Part shown: in pieces, positions 48,001 to 58,452 of the stretch
Layout: every line of letters starts with the position of its first letter
Numbering within the stretch: position 1 is the stretch's first letter
Assembly (NCBI RefSeq): GCF_026151205.1
Contig: NC_087083.1
Span: 11,592,944-11,656,943 of the forward strand
Length of the DNA stretch: 64,000 nt
Source of the DNA: Bolinopsis microptera
Taxonomy: Eukaryota > Ctenophora > Tentaculata > Lobata > Bolinopsidae
Reading direction: 5' to 3'
Position numbers and translations under genes: made by a program
Notes under the pieces: generated by a model
Seen by the model: only the letters and a program-made list of their open reading frames with translations
Databases searched by the model: none
What the model was told of the DNA's origin: nothing

Positions 48001-51000
48001 TTTTCTTGCGGTGTTTTAGCCGCCTAGCCGGTATCTTGCCCACATTTAATGCTGTTTTTTTTTTTAAATAATTCTAGAGCTTTTCTTTCCTTTTCTACGG
48101 TCTGAGGTGGTAATGCTAGCTAGACGGTCTGTGGTACTGCAGGGTCTTTAAAAACATCTCAAAGCCAAAGAGATACCAGTACCGCGACCGGTCGCTTTCT
48201 ACCAGGCAGCCAGTAACAATATACTTCTATTTACATATTCAATAGTTCACATATTCACTAGTTCACATTTTGATTTGGCATTTTCCTCTATTTGTTTTAG
48301 GTTTTCCTAGCTGATTTTGGATTAGCTCGCAAGTACGTTATGGAGGGAGTACACAAGGCTTATAAGGAAGAACCAGCTAAAGCTCACGATGGCACTAAGG
48401 AGTTCACCAGTATAGATGCCCACAAAGGTAACCTAACATTCCTACAGGAGTAACCTAACATTCCTGCAGGAGTAACCTAACATTCCTGCAGGAGTAACCT
48501 AACATTCCTGCAGGGGTTTACCTAACATTCCTGCAGGAGTAACCTAACATTCCTGCAGGAGTAACTTAACATTCCTGCAGGGGTAACCTAACATTCCTGC
48601 AGGGGTAATCTAAAATTCCTGCAGGAGTAACCTAACATTCCTGCAGGGGTAACCTAAGATTCCTGCAGGGGTAACCTAACATTCCTGCAGGGGTAACCTA
48701 ACATTCCTGCAGGGGTAACCTAACATTCCTGCAGGAGTAACCTAACATTCCTGCAGGAGTAACCTAACATTCCTGCAGGAGTAACCTAACATTCCTGCAG
48801 GAGTAACCTAACATTCCTGCAGGGGTAACCTAACATTCCTGCAGGAGTAACCTAACATTCCTGCAGTAGTAACCTAACATTCCTGCAGGGGTAACCTAAC
48901 ATTCCTGCAGGAGTAACCTAACATTCCTGCAGGAGTAACCTAACATTCCTGCAGGGGTAACCTAACATTCCTGCAGGAGTAACCTAACATTCCTGCAGGA
49001 GTAACCTAACATTCCTGCAGGAGTAACCTAACATTCCTGCAGGGGTAACCTAACATTCCTGCAGGAGTAACCTAACATTCCTGCAGTAGTAACCTAACAT
49101 TCCTGCAGGAGTAACCTAACATTCCTGCAGGAGTAACCTAACATTCCTGCAGGAGTAACCTAACATTCCTGCAGGGGTAACCTAACATTCCTGCAGGGGT
49201 AACCTAACATTCCTGCAGGAGTAACCTAACATTCCTGCAGGAGTAACCTAACATTCCTGCAGGGGTAACCTAACATTCCTGCAGGGGTAATCTAAAATTC
49301 CTGCAGGAGTAACCTAACATTCCTGCAGAAGTAAACTAACATTCCTGCAGGGGTAACCTAACATTCCTGCAGGAGTAACCTAACATTCCTGCAGGGGTAA
49401 CCTAACATTCCTGCAGAAGTAAACTAACATTCCTGCAGGAGTAACCTAACATTCCTGCAGGGGTAACCTAACATTCCTGCAGGAGTAACCTAACATTCCT
49501 GCAGGGGTAACCTTACATTCCTGCAGGGGTAACCTAACATTCCTGCAGGGGTAACCTAACATTCCTGCAGGAATAACCTACAATTCCTGCAGGGGTAACC
49601 TAACATTCCTGTAGGGGTAACCTAACATTCCTGCAGGGGTAACCTAAGTCCTTACATTCCTGCAGGATTAACCTAACATTCCTGCAGGAGTAACCTAACA
49701 TTCCTGCAGGAGTAACCTAACATTCCTGCAGGAGTAACCTAACATTCCTGCAGGAGTAACCTAACATTCCTGCAGGGGTAACCTAACATTCCTGCAGGAG
49801 TAACCTAACATTCCTTCAGGGGTAACCTAACATTCCTGCAGGGGTAACCTAACATTCCTGCAGGAGTAACCTAACATTCCTGCAGGAGTAACCTAACATT
49901 CCTGCAGGGGTAACCTAACATTCCTGCAGGAGTAACCTAACATTCCTTCAGGGGTAACCTAACATTCCTGCAGGGGTAACCTAACATTCCTGCAGGGGTA
50001 ACCTAACATTCCTGCAGTAGTAACCTAACATTCCTGCAGTAGTAACCTAACATTCCTGCAGGGGTAACCTAACATTCCTGCAGAAGTAACCTAACATTCC
50101 TGCAGGGGTAACCTAACATTCCTGCAGGAGTAACCTAACATTCCTGCAGGAGTAACCTAACATTCCTGCAGGGGTAACCTAACATTACTGCAGGAGTAAC
50201 CTAACATTACTGCAGGAGTAACCTAACATTCCTGCAGGGGTAACCTAACATTCGTGCAGGAGTAACCTAACATTCCTGCAGGAGTAACCTAACATTACTG
50301 CAGGAGTAACCTAACATTCCTGCAGGAGTAACCTAACATTCCTGCAGGAGTAACCTAACATTCCTGCAGGAGTAACCTAACATTCCTGCAGAAGTAACCT
50401 AACATTACTGCAGGAGTAACCTAACATTCCTGCAGGAGTAACCTAACATTCCTGCAGGAGTAACCTAACATTCCTGCAGGAGTAACCTAACATTCCTGCA
50501 GAAGTAACCTAACATTCCTGCAGGAGTAACCTAACATTCCTGCAGGAGTACCGCCTTCCAGACGAGGAGATATGCAGATACTAGGCTACTGCTGTATTAA
50601 CTGGTTGGGGGGGTCATTACCTTGGTATTCCTGGGATAATTGTAACAACATCCGCTCTGAGAAGATTAAGTAAGTTGTTGAGATGGTTCTCAGTTTGGAC
50701 ATTTTGACTTTGTATTCGAACAAAAGCTAATTAAATGACTTAGTTATACAGTAAAACTCCGGGGTTTTACTGTAGTTAGATTTCTGTTATAGTTAGATTA
50801 GTTATTACTTATTATAGTTATGTTTCTGTTCAATAAATTTATGAGAAAAGTTTGCTTTTTAAATCATTTTCCGATAAATAACTTCTTTACAGGTATGAGA
50901 AGAAAAGCTCTAACTTGTTGGAGTTCAGTTTGGGTCTAGCTAACTTATCTTCCAAACCTTGGAAGGGTAAGTTAGGCTCTCATTTCTTATTTCGCATCGG

Positions 51001-51982
51001 GCATTTTCTTAAAACCTTTTTACTACAATTTAACTGATTTTGCAACGGTTTATACTATACGGGGAACATGCCCAAAAGATGGCGGTTAAAATGGGGAGGT
51101 GAGCCGAATTAAAGGTAGTGGGGAGCTCAATATGGGTTTATAGTGTCCCCCCCCCCCCCCAGGCACGTAGCCAGGGGGGGGGGCTAGGGGGGCGGCAGCC
51201 CCCCCCGGAAAAAATCGAACCCCAGAAAAAAGATAAGCCCCCTAGTCGCCTGGTAACTGGGCTGTGTTTATGACTGCAGTCAGTCAAAGATTTGAACTGT
51301 GGATTAGTAAATATATGTCATTAAATCCAAGCAAACATTCTAGAAGACTTCTATAATTATAGTCAATAGTGTCCCCTAGACCGTAGGAAATGTAAAAATC
51401 TTAAGACGATGAGGCCTGAGTAAGTCGTAAATTCTGATTGGAGAATGCAGATTGCTGTTGTGAAGTTACCAAATTTACGTGAGTACTTGATTCTTTTCAA
51501 TCCCAGTTTATTGCTGTCCTACAAATTTCTTTAATGCCAAATGTCGTCTAAAACACCCTGTTTCGCAAAAAATTTCCGGGGGGCTGCGCCCCCCTAGCCC
51601 CCGCCAAGGGGCTCCGCCCCTGGACCCCGCTGGGGGCTGCGCCCCCAGACCCCTGCCACAGCTTGCTCGCTTCGCTCGCTGCGCAGCTTGATTGGACGCG
51701 TCGGCTCGCTTCGCTCGCCGACAGCCCCCTTCAAAGAAAAATCCTGGCTACGTCCCTGCCCCCCCCCCCCTGGTTTCTGTCATCTAATTGTTAAACTATT
51801 CCCCATTAGATGGGGCTGATGAATGAATAAATTTGACGATATCCCCCATTTCAGCTATTAAGAACTTCTTGACGAACGTGTTTTCCCTGGGTTACGAGGA
51901 CAAACCCAGCTACTCCACCATTTCCTCTTATCTCAAGTCCGGCCTCACTACAACAGACACTGGGTATATGGTATGGTCGTGA
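29820..51982 (+). CDS. VRK1: VRK-family Ser/Thr kinase with a long basic N-terminus, 15 coding exons
   Basis: Nuclear kinase of the casein-kinase-1-related VRK group; relatives phosphorylate BAF/BANF1 and histones. Coding exons: 29820-29891 (or duplicate 31717-31788), 32464-32635, 33170-33251, 34438-34570, 39301-39482, 42743-42908, 43643-43749, 44230-44323, 45393-45556, 47105-47203, 47874-47967, 48301-48427, 50546-50669, 50893-50966, 51855-51982. All phases agree; 605 residues. Residues 1 to about 303 are Lys/Arg/Ser/Pro-rich and look disordered, with several nuclear-signal-like clusters (KRKK, KKRKPP, GKRRKV). The kinase domain follows: glycine loop GSGGFG (313-318), lysine in VMKV, VRK signature [18 protein letters not shown], catalytic HADIKSAN (D441), ADFGLA (D460) and [15 protein letters not shown]. 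It appears catalytically competent. Unlike VRK1 the extension is N-terminal and the C-terminus stops soon after the kinase lobe. A reverse-strand transporter gene lies inside intron 34571-39300. Confidence 0.93.
30744..30775 (+). CDS. Duplicate of the last NOMO exon
   Basis: Preceded by the same acceptor (cactttttcag) and encoding the same basic C-terminus (IRRGKSRKR), but ending in tag instead of taa. Splicing from 28153 to here would give the same protein with a different 3'UTR. Whether it is used is unknown. Confidence 0.55.
31717..31788 (+). CDS. Duplicate of the first VRK exon
   Basis: Encodes the same 24 residues ([17 protein letters not shown]...) as 29820-29891, with the same upstream acceptor and the same donor (cag then gtttgtc). 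It is nearer to exon 2 and may be the main start. Confidence 0.75.
33500..33678 (+). CDS. Candidate alternative VRK exon
   Basis: An open stretch bounded by an acceptor (ttttttatattgtag) and a donor (gagcagcag then gtaatc). Its phase would link VRK exon 2 directly to exon 5 in frame, replacing exons 3 and 4. It reads [15 protein letters not shown] and so on. I recognise no domain; it may be a chance open frame. Confidence 0.25.
33949..33971. repeat. Orphan C-run
   Basis: A homopolymer after gtagttgga, resembling the right end of FB2 (cttgga plus C run), but no matching left end was found nearby. Similar lone runs occur at about 3065, 21018, 43881 and 47729. Confidence 0.5.
35301..35795 (-). 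mobile_element. Non-coding repeat element, inverted relative to 43043-43567
   Basis: About 0.5 kb matching 43043-43567 in opposite orientation. Shared words include gcggccatccacaaaagaaa, ggatcgggaaa and gcggccgcat. A related block (cctgtcattccgccaaat) is at about 52835. No coding capacity; probably a MITE or SINE-like element. Confidence 0.7.
36270..38434 (-). CDS. Major facilitator superfamily transporter nested in a VRK intron
   Basis: Membrane transporter of unknown substrate. Exons on the - strand in coding order: 38434-38350, 38248-38105, 37909-37647, 37163-36270. They give 461 residues with matching phases. The first exon encodes a soluble N-terminus, the second starts with TNKLRSW and a membrane helix ([18 protein letters not shown]), and the last two hold about ten further hydrophobic helices with a charged central loop ([13 protein letters not shown]). 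Length and 11-12 helix layout fit the MFS. I cannot name the subfamily; an SLC18B1-like or orphan MFS protein is possible. The ATG is 12 nt after an acceptor (aaaaatttttcag), and a four-codon upstream frame overlaps the start (atgtcggcatga). The whole gene lies inside VRK intron 34571-39300, on the opposite strand. Confidence 0.85.
39552..39960 (-). pseudogene. LINE C-terminal fragment
   Basis: The - strand encodes [19 protein letters not shown], the conserved tail of CR1/L2-type LINE ORF2 proteins (compare YWNSLPPLVKASESV in the element at 55820-57386). Only the end of the ORF remains, in the VRK intron after exon 5. Confidence 0.75.
40084..42713 (+). repeat. 13-bp minisatellite, about 200 copies
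   Basis: Units follow ntgtgtactatac, where n is a, c, g or t by context, with shortened variants (actatacttttt, acatttccac). Longer blocks recur (for example 40085-40300 against 40300-40500, and 40870-41160 against 41520-41640), so the array grew by duplicating multi-unit segments. The open frames of up to 400 codons are a by-product of a unit without stops. It fills most of the VRK intron 39483-42742. Confidence 0.95.
43043..43567 (+). mobile_element. Non-coding repeat element, partner of 35301-35795
   Basis: Inverted relative to the first copy and similar over about 500 bp, from gcggccgcttttcttttgtg to tcatggatcgggaaaaaa. It lies in the VRK intron before exon 43643-43749. Confidence 0.7.
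44360..45064. mobile_element. Foldback element FB3 with G-run/C-run tips and 8-bp target duplication
   Basis: Starts with a G run plus ccaaccatattaaag and ends ctttaatatggttg plus a C run. The flanks share aatatctg (44352-44359 and 45065-45072). Subterminal zones repeat tatattaaag. A block with tatccccgggtcaaaatcgg occurs near both ends in the same orientation. No transposase; about 705 bp, in the VRK intron after the glycine-loop exon. Confidence 0.85.
45784..46620 (+). pseudogene. LINE ORF1 remnant in a VRK intron
   Basis: Starts [19 protein letters not shown], is broken by stops and frame changes, then continues as a coiled-coil-like stretch and [19 protein letters not shown] second open piece has [20 protein letters not shown]. 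This layout matches the ORF1 (RNA-binding) protein of CR1/L2-like LINEs. It is disrupted, so non-functional. Confidence 0.65.
47236..47772. mobile_element. Long imperfect foldback transposon
   Basis: Starts caggatggcccagaagtaac and ends gggttgcgtgtggccctg. Inward, both arms keep similarity over about 150 bp (ccagttttcacat against atgtgtgaaaactgg). It is related to the element at 10820-11210, and a further fragment lies at about 35005-35110. Non-coding, in a VRK intron. Confidence 0.7.
48428..50545 (+). repeat. 22-bp splice-signal array forming a whole VRK intron
   Basis: About 96 copies of a 22-bp unit: gtaacctaacattcctgcag followed by gg or ga. Each unit has a donor-like gtaacc, a branch-like ctaac and an acceptor ttcctgcag. 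The VRK exon ending cacaaag at 48427 meets the first gtaacc exactly, and the next exon (gagtaccgcc, from 50546) follows the last ctgcag exactly. Variants include ctgcagtag, ctgcagaag and cattactgcag. The intron consists of essentially nothing else. Confidence 0.97.
51160..51758. mobile_element. hAT-like non-autonomous transposon inserted in a C run
   Basis: The left end (c)aggcacgtagccaggg and right end ccctggctacgtccctg are inverted repeats, typical of CAGGG-type hAT ends. Both sides are flanked by C runs, so an 8-bp target duplication of C would be invisible. The interior is GC-rich (gggggctgcgcccccc words) and non-coding. It lies in the last VRK intron. Confidence 0.7.
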
Positions 51983-52373
51983 GAACAAGGCAGTAACTTT
52001 GTTAATGGAGACAATTAATCACTGTTTTTAACAGGTTTTACGTTAAGTGACTACGTCATTACTACGTCATTACTACGTCATTACTTTATAATGACACCTA
52101 GTTGGGTGTTATTGTAACACCGTGTTCTGGTTCTGTTCTTGCTCCTTTTTATGGAAGTGAAGAGAGAAGGAGAAGCTCAATAACTAATAATGCTAATATT
52201 GCAGAGATATCTGAATGACATTTCATGATTTTAGAGTCACATGTAATTTAATTATTATTAAAATGAGGTTTCGAATTGTTTTCTCATTTGTTGTACTTTC
52301 AACTTTTAGTATTAAGAATTTATGGTTTTGAAAATACTCTAAATTTCACACCCTTTAGAATTTCGATTTAAAT

Positions 52374-52379
52374 AATAAA
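52374..52379 (+). promoter_or_regulatory. Possible VRK poly(A) signal
   Basis: An aataaa hexamer about 390 nt after the VRK stop codon at 51982. Confidence 0.4.
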
Positions 52380-52389
52380 CCTTTTGGAT

Positions 52390-54670
52390 TAGTAACATTT
52401 TGAACCGTATTTTTTAGCAACTGTCAACTCATCTGAAATAGATATATATATTTCTTGAAAATGTTCTCAATAATATATCTGATACGGGTTATTGAATTAA
52501 AAAGGCCATATGTTAATTAATTACAGTGAAATTCCTCGTTCAAAAAGTTATTTTCCGCAATTTTCTGGATTCATTTATTGTTGTTGCGCGGCGCTACATT
52601 GGTCGAATAAATCGTCAATTTTTACCATACACGAATCCTATTCATTTATAAAAAACATAGTATGTAAATATGTTGCACTTTTTTACTCAAAAGAATCAAT
52701 GGTACAAGTACATCGTAGGGAAACTTAATCGTGCGTGGTTTAACCGCGGGTCATACAACGTATGAAAACAAAAGAGTGGAAATAAAGATAATCGTTATGC
52801 TTCTCTTTATTACTTTATTACTGGATTTACTGGGCCGCGCTCAGCCTGTCATTCCGCCAAATCTTTATGTTAATGAACATAATAGCCTGGGGTCCTCAGG
52901 TAATACTGGATGCGCGGCCCAGTAATTTTATTTCAAAATTCAAATAAACTTTACATCAATGTATTACAGTTACATTCAATAAAAAAAGACCACAATATCT
53001 CCTGTGAAACAAAAACATGGAAAAAGAGAGCTAGAAAAATATTCATGATACTCAACACTACCAGACTCAGCTGGAGTGAGAAACAATATGTAAAAACATC
53101 AAAGTAAAATTTATTTCGGCTGAACCAAAACACGGTGGTAAGACCATAATTACATTGGTGCCGACCCTACATAAAATCATTAATAAATAATCAAGAGAAC
53201 AAATTTAAATGTATACGATACCTTCTTGCTACTACTCCACAAACTTACACGACATAACAACAAAATAACATAATTGATAATTAAATAATATTATAATAAA
53301 ACAATCTATAATCTAGCCACTCACGTACTGCGTGACGCGCTTGTTTGCGATAGGGTTGCGGTTAGGGTTACGTATACCTTTGAGGTTATAGTTAAATGGT
53401 AAATTAGGTTATGCTAGGATTTATCAAAAACTGATACGTTTTTTATTTAGGGAATTTATTGTTGTTGGATGAGCCAAATGATAGAAAAAATTGTTGTAGG
53501 TTTATAACCTACCAGGACGCGCGCCGAGTTGGACTTGTCCTAATATTTGATACAAATAATTTGCGAATATCACTGATCACCCGTTAAGAAAAATTCATGA
53601 TTCTGGATTCGGACATTTCGTAACACACTACATGCTACTTGTCATACGTTGTATGACCCGCCGCGCACGAGTGCGTGGCTCCCCCTGTATCGTAGAAACT
53701 CTACTATAGTGAAGCGACAGTGGGGGTCACCACGTGATACAAACATGCTACAACTATATAATAAAATCTAATTTAATATTGATCTTTAATTCGTTTTAAT
53801 ATTATCCACCTTCAATATTTAGAATATAATCAATAATGAGCTGCTTGCATTATCATTGCTTTGCCTTCCGATCGTTGCAGAGCTATGACCCTAAAAGGGT
53901 TAGCATCGTAAATTAACCACGAATTTGATCACCGAGAGGTTTGAAATATTTGTTTCGTGATGATGTTAACTGGTGATACTCGTAAAATATTTGTTTCAAT
54001 TAGGACCGTCGACGAGTCCAACTCGGCGCGCGTCCTGGTAGGTTACAAACCTACGATGGTTACACAATTGTAGATTATAAACCTACAATGATGATGAAAG
54101 TTCAAGCCCCGTGACATATATTTGATTTTATATACTAATAATCGCTGGATTAGCGATAAATTTGTATGGTTTTATATTGCGGTCCCAATTTACGCTCCTA
54201 CATCCTACTAAATCGCTTTCCCAAATTTTAAGAAAATTCTTGTGAAAAGTCCCTTTGGGTATGAAATTGATCTCAATCGGTGTATTTTTGGACGCTGATT
54301 CCGAATCACCCCAAAAGGGAAAGGTCGGGAAACTGACTTTAGGTTCAAATGGAATATGATCTTAGCTATACAACGTAGACCTTTTTAATGTTTGTACACA
54401 CATCGGAATAAGCAAATTAAAAATTTTGCTTGTGTGAAAAAATATATTGTATAACGTATACTGTTACCATTTTTCTCGCTGGTTAATCTGATATAATCCT
54501 TAACCTTATTAGTAAAATTATTCAAACAATATACACATAATTGTCACAATGACACTATATAAAAACAACCCTTCAAAAAATCAATATATTCCCTATCTCA
54601 AATATTGGGAGAAAAATTTGAATATCAACCTTTGCCTTGTGGCTCCAAATTCAAATCTAAACAAATCTAA
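52390..54670. mobile_element. Transposon-rich gene-poor stretch
   Basis: Inverted ends gggtcatacaacgtatg (52748) and catacgttgtatgaccc (53643) enclose a copy of the repeat also seen at 22768-22967 (here 53044-53226). A second inverted pair (taacctaccaggacgcgcg at about 53506 and its complement near 54040) spans 53494-54056. No coding exon was recognised. Confidence 0.55.
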
Positions 54671-54679
54671 TCCTCAACT

Positions 54680-54964
54680 TTATTTAGTATTTTTGATTTC
54701 ATGAGACCCGTGTTTTGTTTTTAACTTTTTGCTCCGTGGAGGAGAGGAAGTTTTGTTTGAGGAGAACCGCTCAGGCATGGGCACCGTATCGTGTAAATTA
54801 TTTAGTTTTATTTTATATATATATGTAGTATTTCTGACGCCTAGTAGCGGACTTGTAAATGCTGTGTTTCGGTTACTTTCGTGACTTTCGTGACGTCGTC
54901 TTTCAGTATGATAAGTTTTACTTTCAAAAGGTCTTCTCGGAGTCTTTGGAGTGGCCTGTACCAT
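54680..54964 (-). CDS. Hypothetical 94-residue open frame
   Basis: Starts MVQATPKTPRRPFE and ends HGSHEIKNTK, with a basic cluster PPRSKKLKT. Composition is polar and nuclear-protein-like, but I recognise no family and see no clear splice partners. It may be an exon or chance. Confidence 0.2.
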   Translation of the reverse strand: MVQATPKTPRRPFESKTYHTERRRHESHESNRNTAFTSPLLGVRNTTYIYKIKLNNLHDTVPMPERFSSNKTSSPPRSKKLKTKHGSHEIKNTK

Positions 54965-55819
54965 ACATTAATTCCTTATTCTGATGTATGAGATCTCTAA
55001 TATACCCTGTTGATTTTTCATAACTCAGATAAATCAAAATTATTGGTATAACATATAACACTATAAATCTAGTACATTTATTGAGCGATGGAAATATTCA
55101 AAGCGGGTAATAGCCTGTCCAAACCCAGGCTACATAACATGAAGACTTTGTTGTAACTTGTATGAATAGCATTTATACAAATGAATTCAGCTCTTCTTTC
55201 ATCTCGCCACATGACCAAACCATCTGAGCCTAGTTCTACTGAGCTGATAGAATGCTCCAGAGGCCTTTTGAATACATGAGAGTTCTTTATCAGTTGATCC
55301 ATCCGTAATGATGATATAGCAAAGTAAAGTAAAGTAAAATTTAGGGCATCACATCATCTGATAAAGTTTAGTAAAGCCAAGTAAAATTTATGAAATCACA
55401 TCATCTCACATGTCTACAAAATATTATCGCACTATATTACAAAATATATAATAAATATTCCCCCATACCACCAACATCAATTTTTTATATAATACAGTTT
55501 ATCAAAACATTTAATTATCCTATTTATTTAACAACAGACCCTAATTATACCGTCGACAATTCATATGAAAAATTTTACACTGCAATCATAGTCGACGATA
55601 ACTAAGTAACTTCTAATTCTTTTAAATCTGAGGCATATATAATTGATGTATCGAAAAGATATTCCCTTTTTTAACACCTTACCATTCTGATTGATTTTGC
55701 ACATGACTGACATGTTTTAACTGGAGAAGGGGTTCCCACAGTGGTAGTTTTATAAACCACTTTTAATTTATTGACCTATTATACTTAGTGGAAGTTTTAT
55801 AGACCACATTTAATTGTGG

Positions 55820-57386
55820 TGTTCATCCTAGACTCCTGAGGTATTTAAGTGAGAACAGTTCCTTTGTGGATGCGGTTGTGTTGCTGTTTAGTGCCTGTGC
55901 TTCTGAGCAGTATATTCCTGAGGTATGGAAAACTGCCACTGTTGTGGCCTTGCACAAGAAGGGGTCAGTACATAGTCCTAATAATTACAGGCCTGTGTCA
56001 CTGACTTGTATACTATGCAAAGCCTATGAGAAGCTTCTTAGGGAGTATATTCTCGACGGTGTTGAACAGGTGCTTAGTAGCACACAGCACGGCTTCATGA
56101 AGGGTCGGTCATGCTTATCTAACCTATTGGAGTCTATTGACGCTGTCAATGACTTGCTGGCTGAAGGTGGCTGTGCTGATATATTATACTTTGATTTCTC
56201 TAAGGCCTTTGATAGCGTACCACACCACCGTTTATTAGTTAAATTAAGAAATGTTGGTGTTCCTGAGGAGATTATTGGTATTTTAGAAAACTTTTTAGTA
56301 GGGAGGTCTATGAAAGTTAAAGTAGGAGATGCATTTTCTGAGATTAAATATATACTTTCAGGAGTGCCCCAAGGCAGTGTTTTGGGACCATTGCTCTTTC
56401 TTTTATTTGTAAATGATCTTCCAGAAGGGATCAAAGCTATCATCAAACTTTTTGCTGATGATGTTAAAATGATTGTTAATCCTTTTATTAATCTAACAGC
56501 TGATTTGAAGTTGCTAGAACTTTGGGAGTCTCGTTGGTGTTTAAATTTTAATGTAGATAAGTGTATGGTCATGCAAATTGGTTCTTGTAATCCTAAGAAT
56601 CAGTACTTGTTTGGTGGTTTGCCTTTGAGATGTGTTGAAAGCGAGAAGGACCTTGGAGTGGTCTTTAACACCAGTTTCAACTTTGAGGATCATGTGAGAA
56701 AGTGCATTGCTAAAGCTAATGGTACCATTGCCTGGCTTACAAGAAATATTATATCGAGGGAAACAAGCGTTATGCTGGGCTTGTATAAGTCTTTAGTAAA
56801 GCCTCATATAGAGTATTGTTCACAGGCATGGGCTCCGATGGCTAGGCATGGAAACTGGTCACTGATTCTTGAATTGGAAGGTGTCCAGAGATCGTTCACC
56901 CGTATGATTGATGGATTGGGACTCATGACTTACAGAGAGAGACTGGATAAGCTGAACCTCACCACCCTGCTTGAACGCAGGGTTCGTGGAGATCTCATTG
57001 AGATGTTCAAGATCCAGGAAGGCTTTGTGGGTTATGGTTCCGATTTATTTGGTCGTTCTGGTAGGACTGTTGCTGCTAGATCAAAGACTCATAGATTCAC
57101 CACAAATGAGACTGATTTCTTTGCCCAAAGGGTCTTGCGCTATTGGAACAGTCTACCACCACTTGTGAAAGCTAGTGAGTCGGTTACTGGTTTCAAGAGG
57201 GGATTAGATGCCTTTCGGCTTCATGGATATCGAGCTAATAAGCTTGGTCATCACTGGAAACTTTCATATGATATATTTGATAGAATTGATGTTACTGTAG
57301 CTCACAGGAGTAATTATGTAAATTATATGAAAGATAATCCAATAATAGCTAAGAGGAAGAAGGTCAATTTAAGAGGCCTTACTTAG
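55820..57386 (+). mobile_element. 5'-truncated CR1-like LINE reverse transcriptase
   Basis: One long open frame; the ATG at 55866 gives 506 residues, but the frame extends upstream (GVHPRLLRYLSENSS, the usual domain entry), so the 5' part, including any endonuclease, is missing. Reverse transcriptase blocks from the ATG: NNYRPVSLTCILCK (39-52), YFDFSKAFDSVPH (108-120, catalytic Asp 110), SGVPQGSVLGPLLF (165-178) and FADD (196-199). It ends with the LINE C-terminal WNSLPPLV block. All catalytic aspartates are present and there are no internal stops, so insertion may be recent. Likely CR1/L2 clade. Confidence 0.9.
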
Positions 57387-58259
57387 GCACTTATCAGCCA
57401 AGTTTTCAGTTAACTTCTTTTAATTTTTATATTTTAATATAATAATTAAACGTAAATTGTACAGTTTTGAAGTAATTATATTTGTATATGAGATGCCCAG
57501 AGAGGCATAAATTTAAATCTTATCTTATTAACTTATCATACTTAGTATTTATTTTTGGTGACTGTATCACCCAGTTTTAACATTTGATAATTGTACAGTT
57601 TATTGACGACACATTGACTGAATGTTATTTTATATTCTAATTTATATTCTAGATATTTTATTTATTTTACAACAGACGACAACTTCCTGTTTTTTCTTCT
57701 ATATTAGTTACTCATATCTCTTGTACAGACTTTTTTACAAGGACATTGACAAATGATACTCACATTAGGCATTCATTATTGCATCTAAATTATTTCACTT
57801 GCATTAGGCTTAGAAATTTATTCTCTGGTCAACAGATTTCAAATGTTTAATTAATTTGTAGTATGACAGTAAGGTATATAAGAAGTTATTTAATTTTGCT
57901 TGGGCTATTATATTGACTAGGTATTGAGGTTTAATGATGATATGGAATTTGAATTCTATATAAATTTACACTATGTGGTTGGGGCATTTTGCATAGTAAA
58001 TATGGTTACTACTCATATATATCATATTATTTGATTGGTATTCGATTTCTGATTATTTCTTAGGAATATGATTATTATATCTCAATTTGGCTTTAGGTAG
58101 GGTGCCCCGCTAAAAGAACTGGATTCTTCCAGGAAGCATCCCGTGCACAGACCTTGGTCTACATATATATTAAATTATTAACCATTCATTCTGTATGTGC
58201 ACGAAAATTTATTTCAATCAATTTATAGGAGCACCTAAATAATTGAAGATACTTCTTGC

Positions 58260-58452
58260 GGGTCCGGGACTCTAGGGCGTAAGACTCTAGGGCGTGAGAC
58301 TTTAGGGCGGCGCCCTAACCCTAACCATCACCCTAACCCTAACCCTAACCCTTATCCTAACCCTAACCCAAACCCAAACCCTAACCCTAACCCTAACCCT
58401 AAGACCCTAGAGTCTTACGCCCTAGAGTCTTACGCCCTAGAGTCCGGACCCC
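58260..58452. mobile_element. Foldback element with a telomere-repeat core and 9-bp target duplication
   Basis: Arms gggtccgggactctagggcg (left) and the complement of ccctagagtccggacccc (right) carry repeated ctctagggcgtaaga words. The core is about 20 units of ccctaa and variants (cccaaa, ttatcc). acttcttgc flanks both sides (58251-58259 and 58453-58461). A loose right end (tctagagtccggaccccac) is also at about 24838. Confidence 0.85.

Noticed and set aside
48428-50545. CRISPR-like array
   Set aside because: The repeats are contiguous without spacers, no cas genes are present and the host is eukaryotic. The same applies to the other arrays.
58260-58452. True chromosome end
   Set aside because: The telomere repeats are short, degenerate, flanked by inverted arms and a 9-bp duplication, with genes on both sides.
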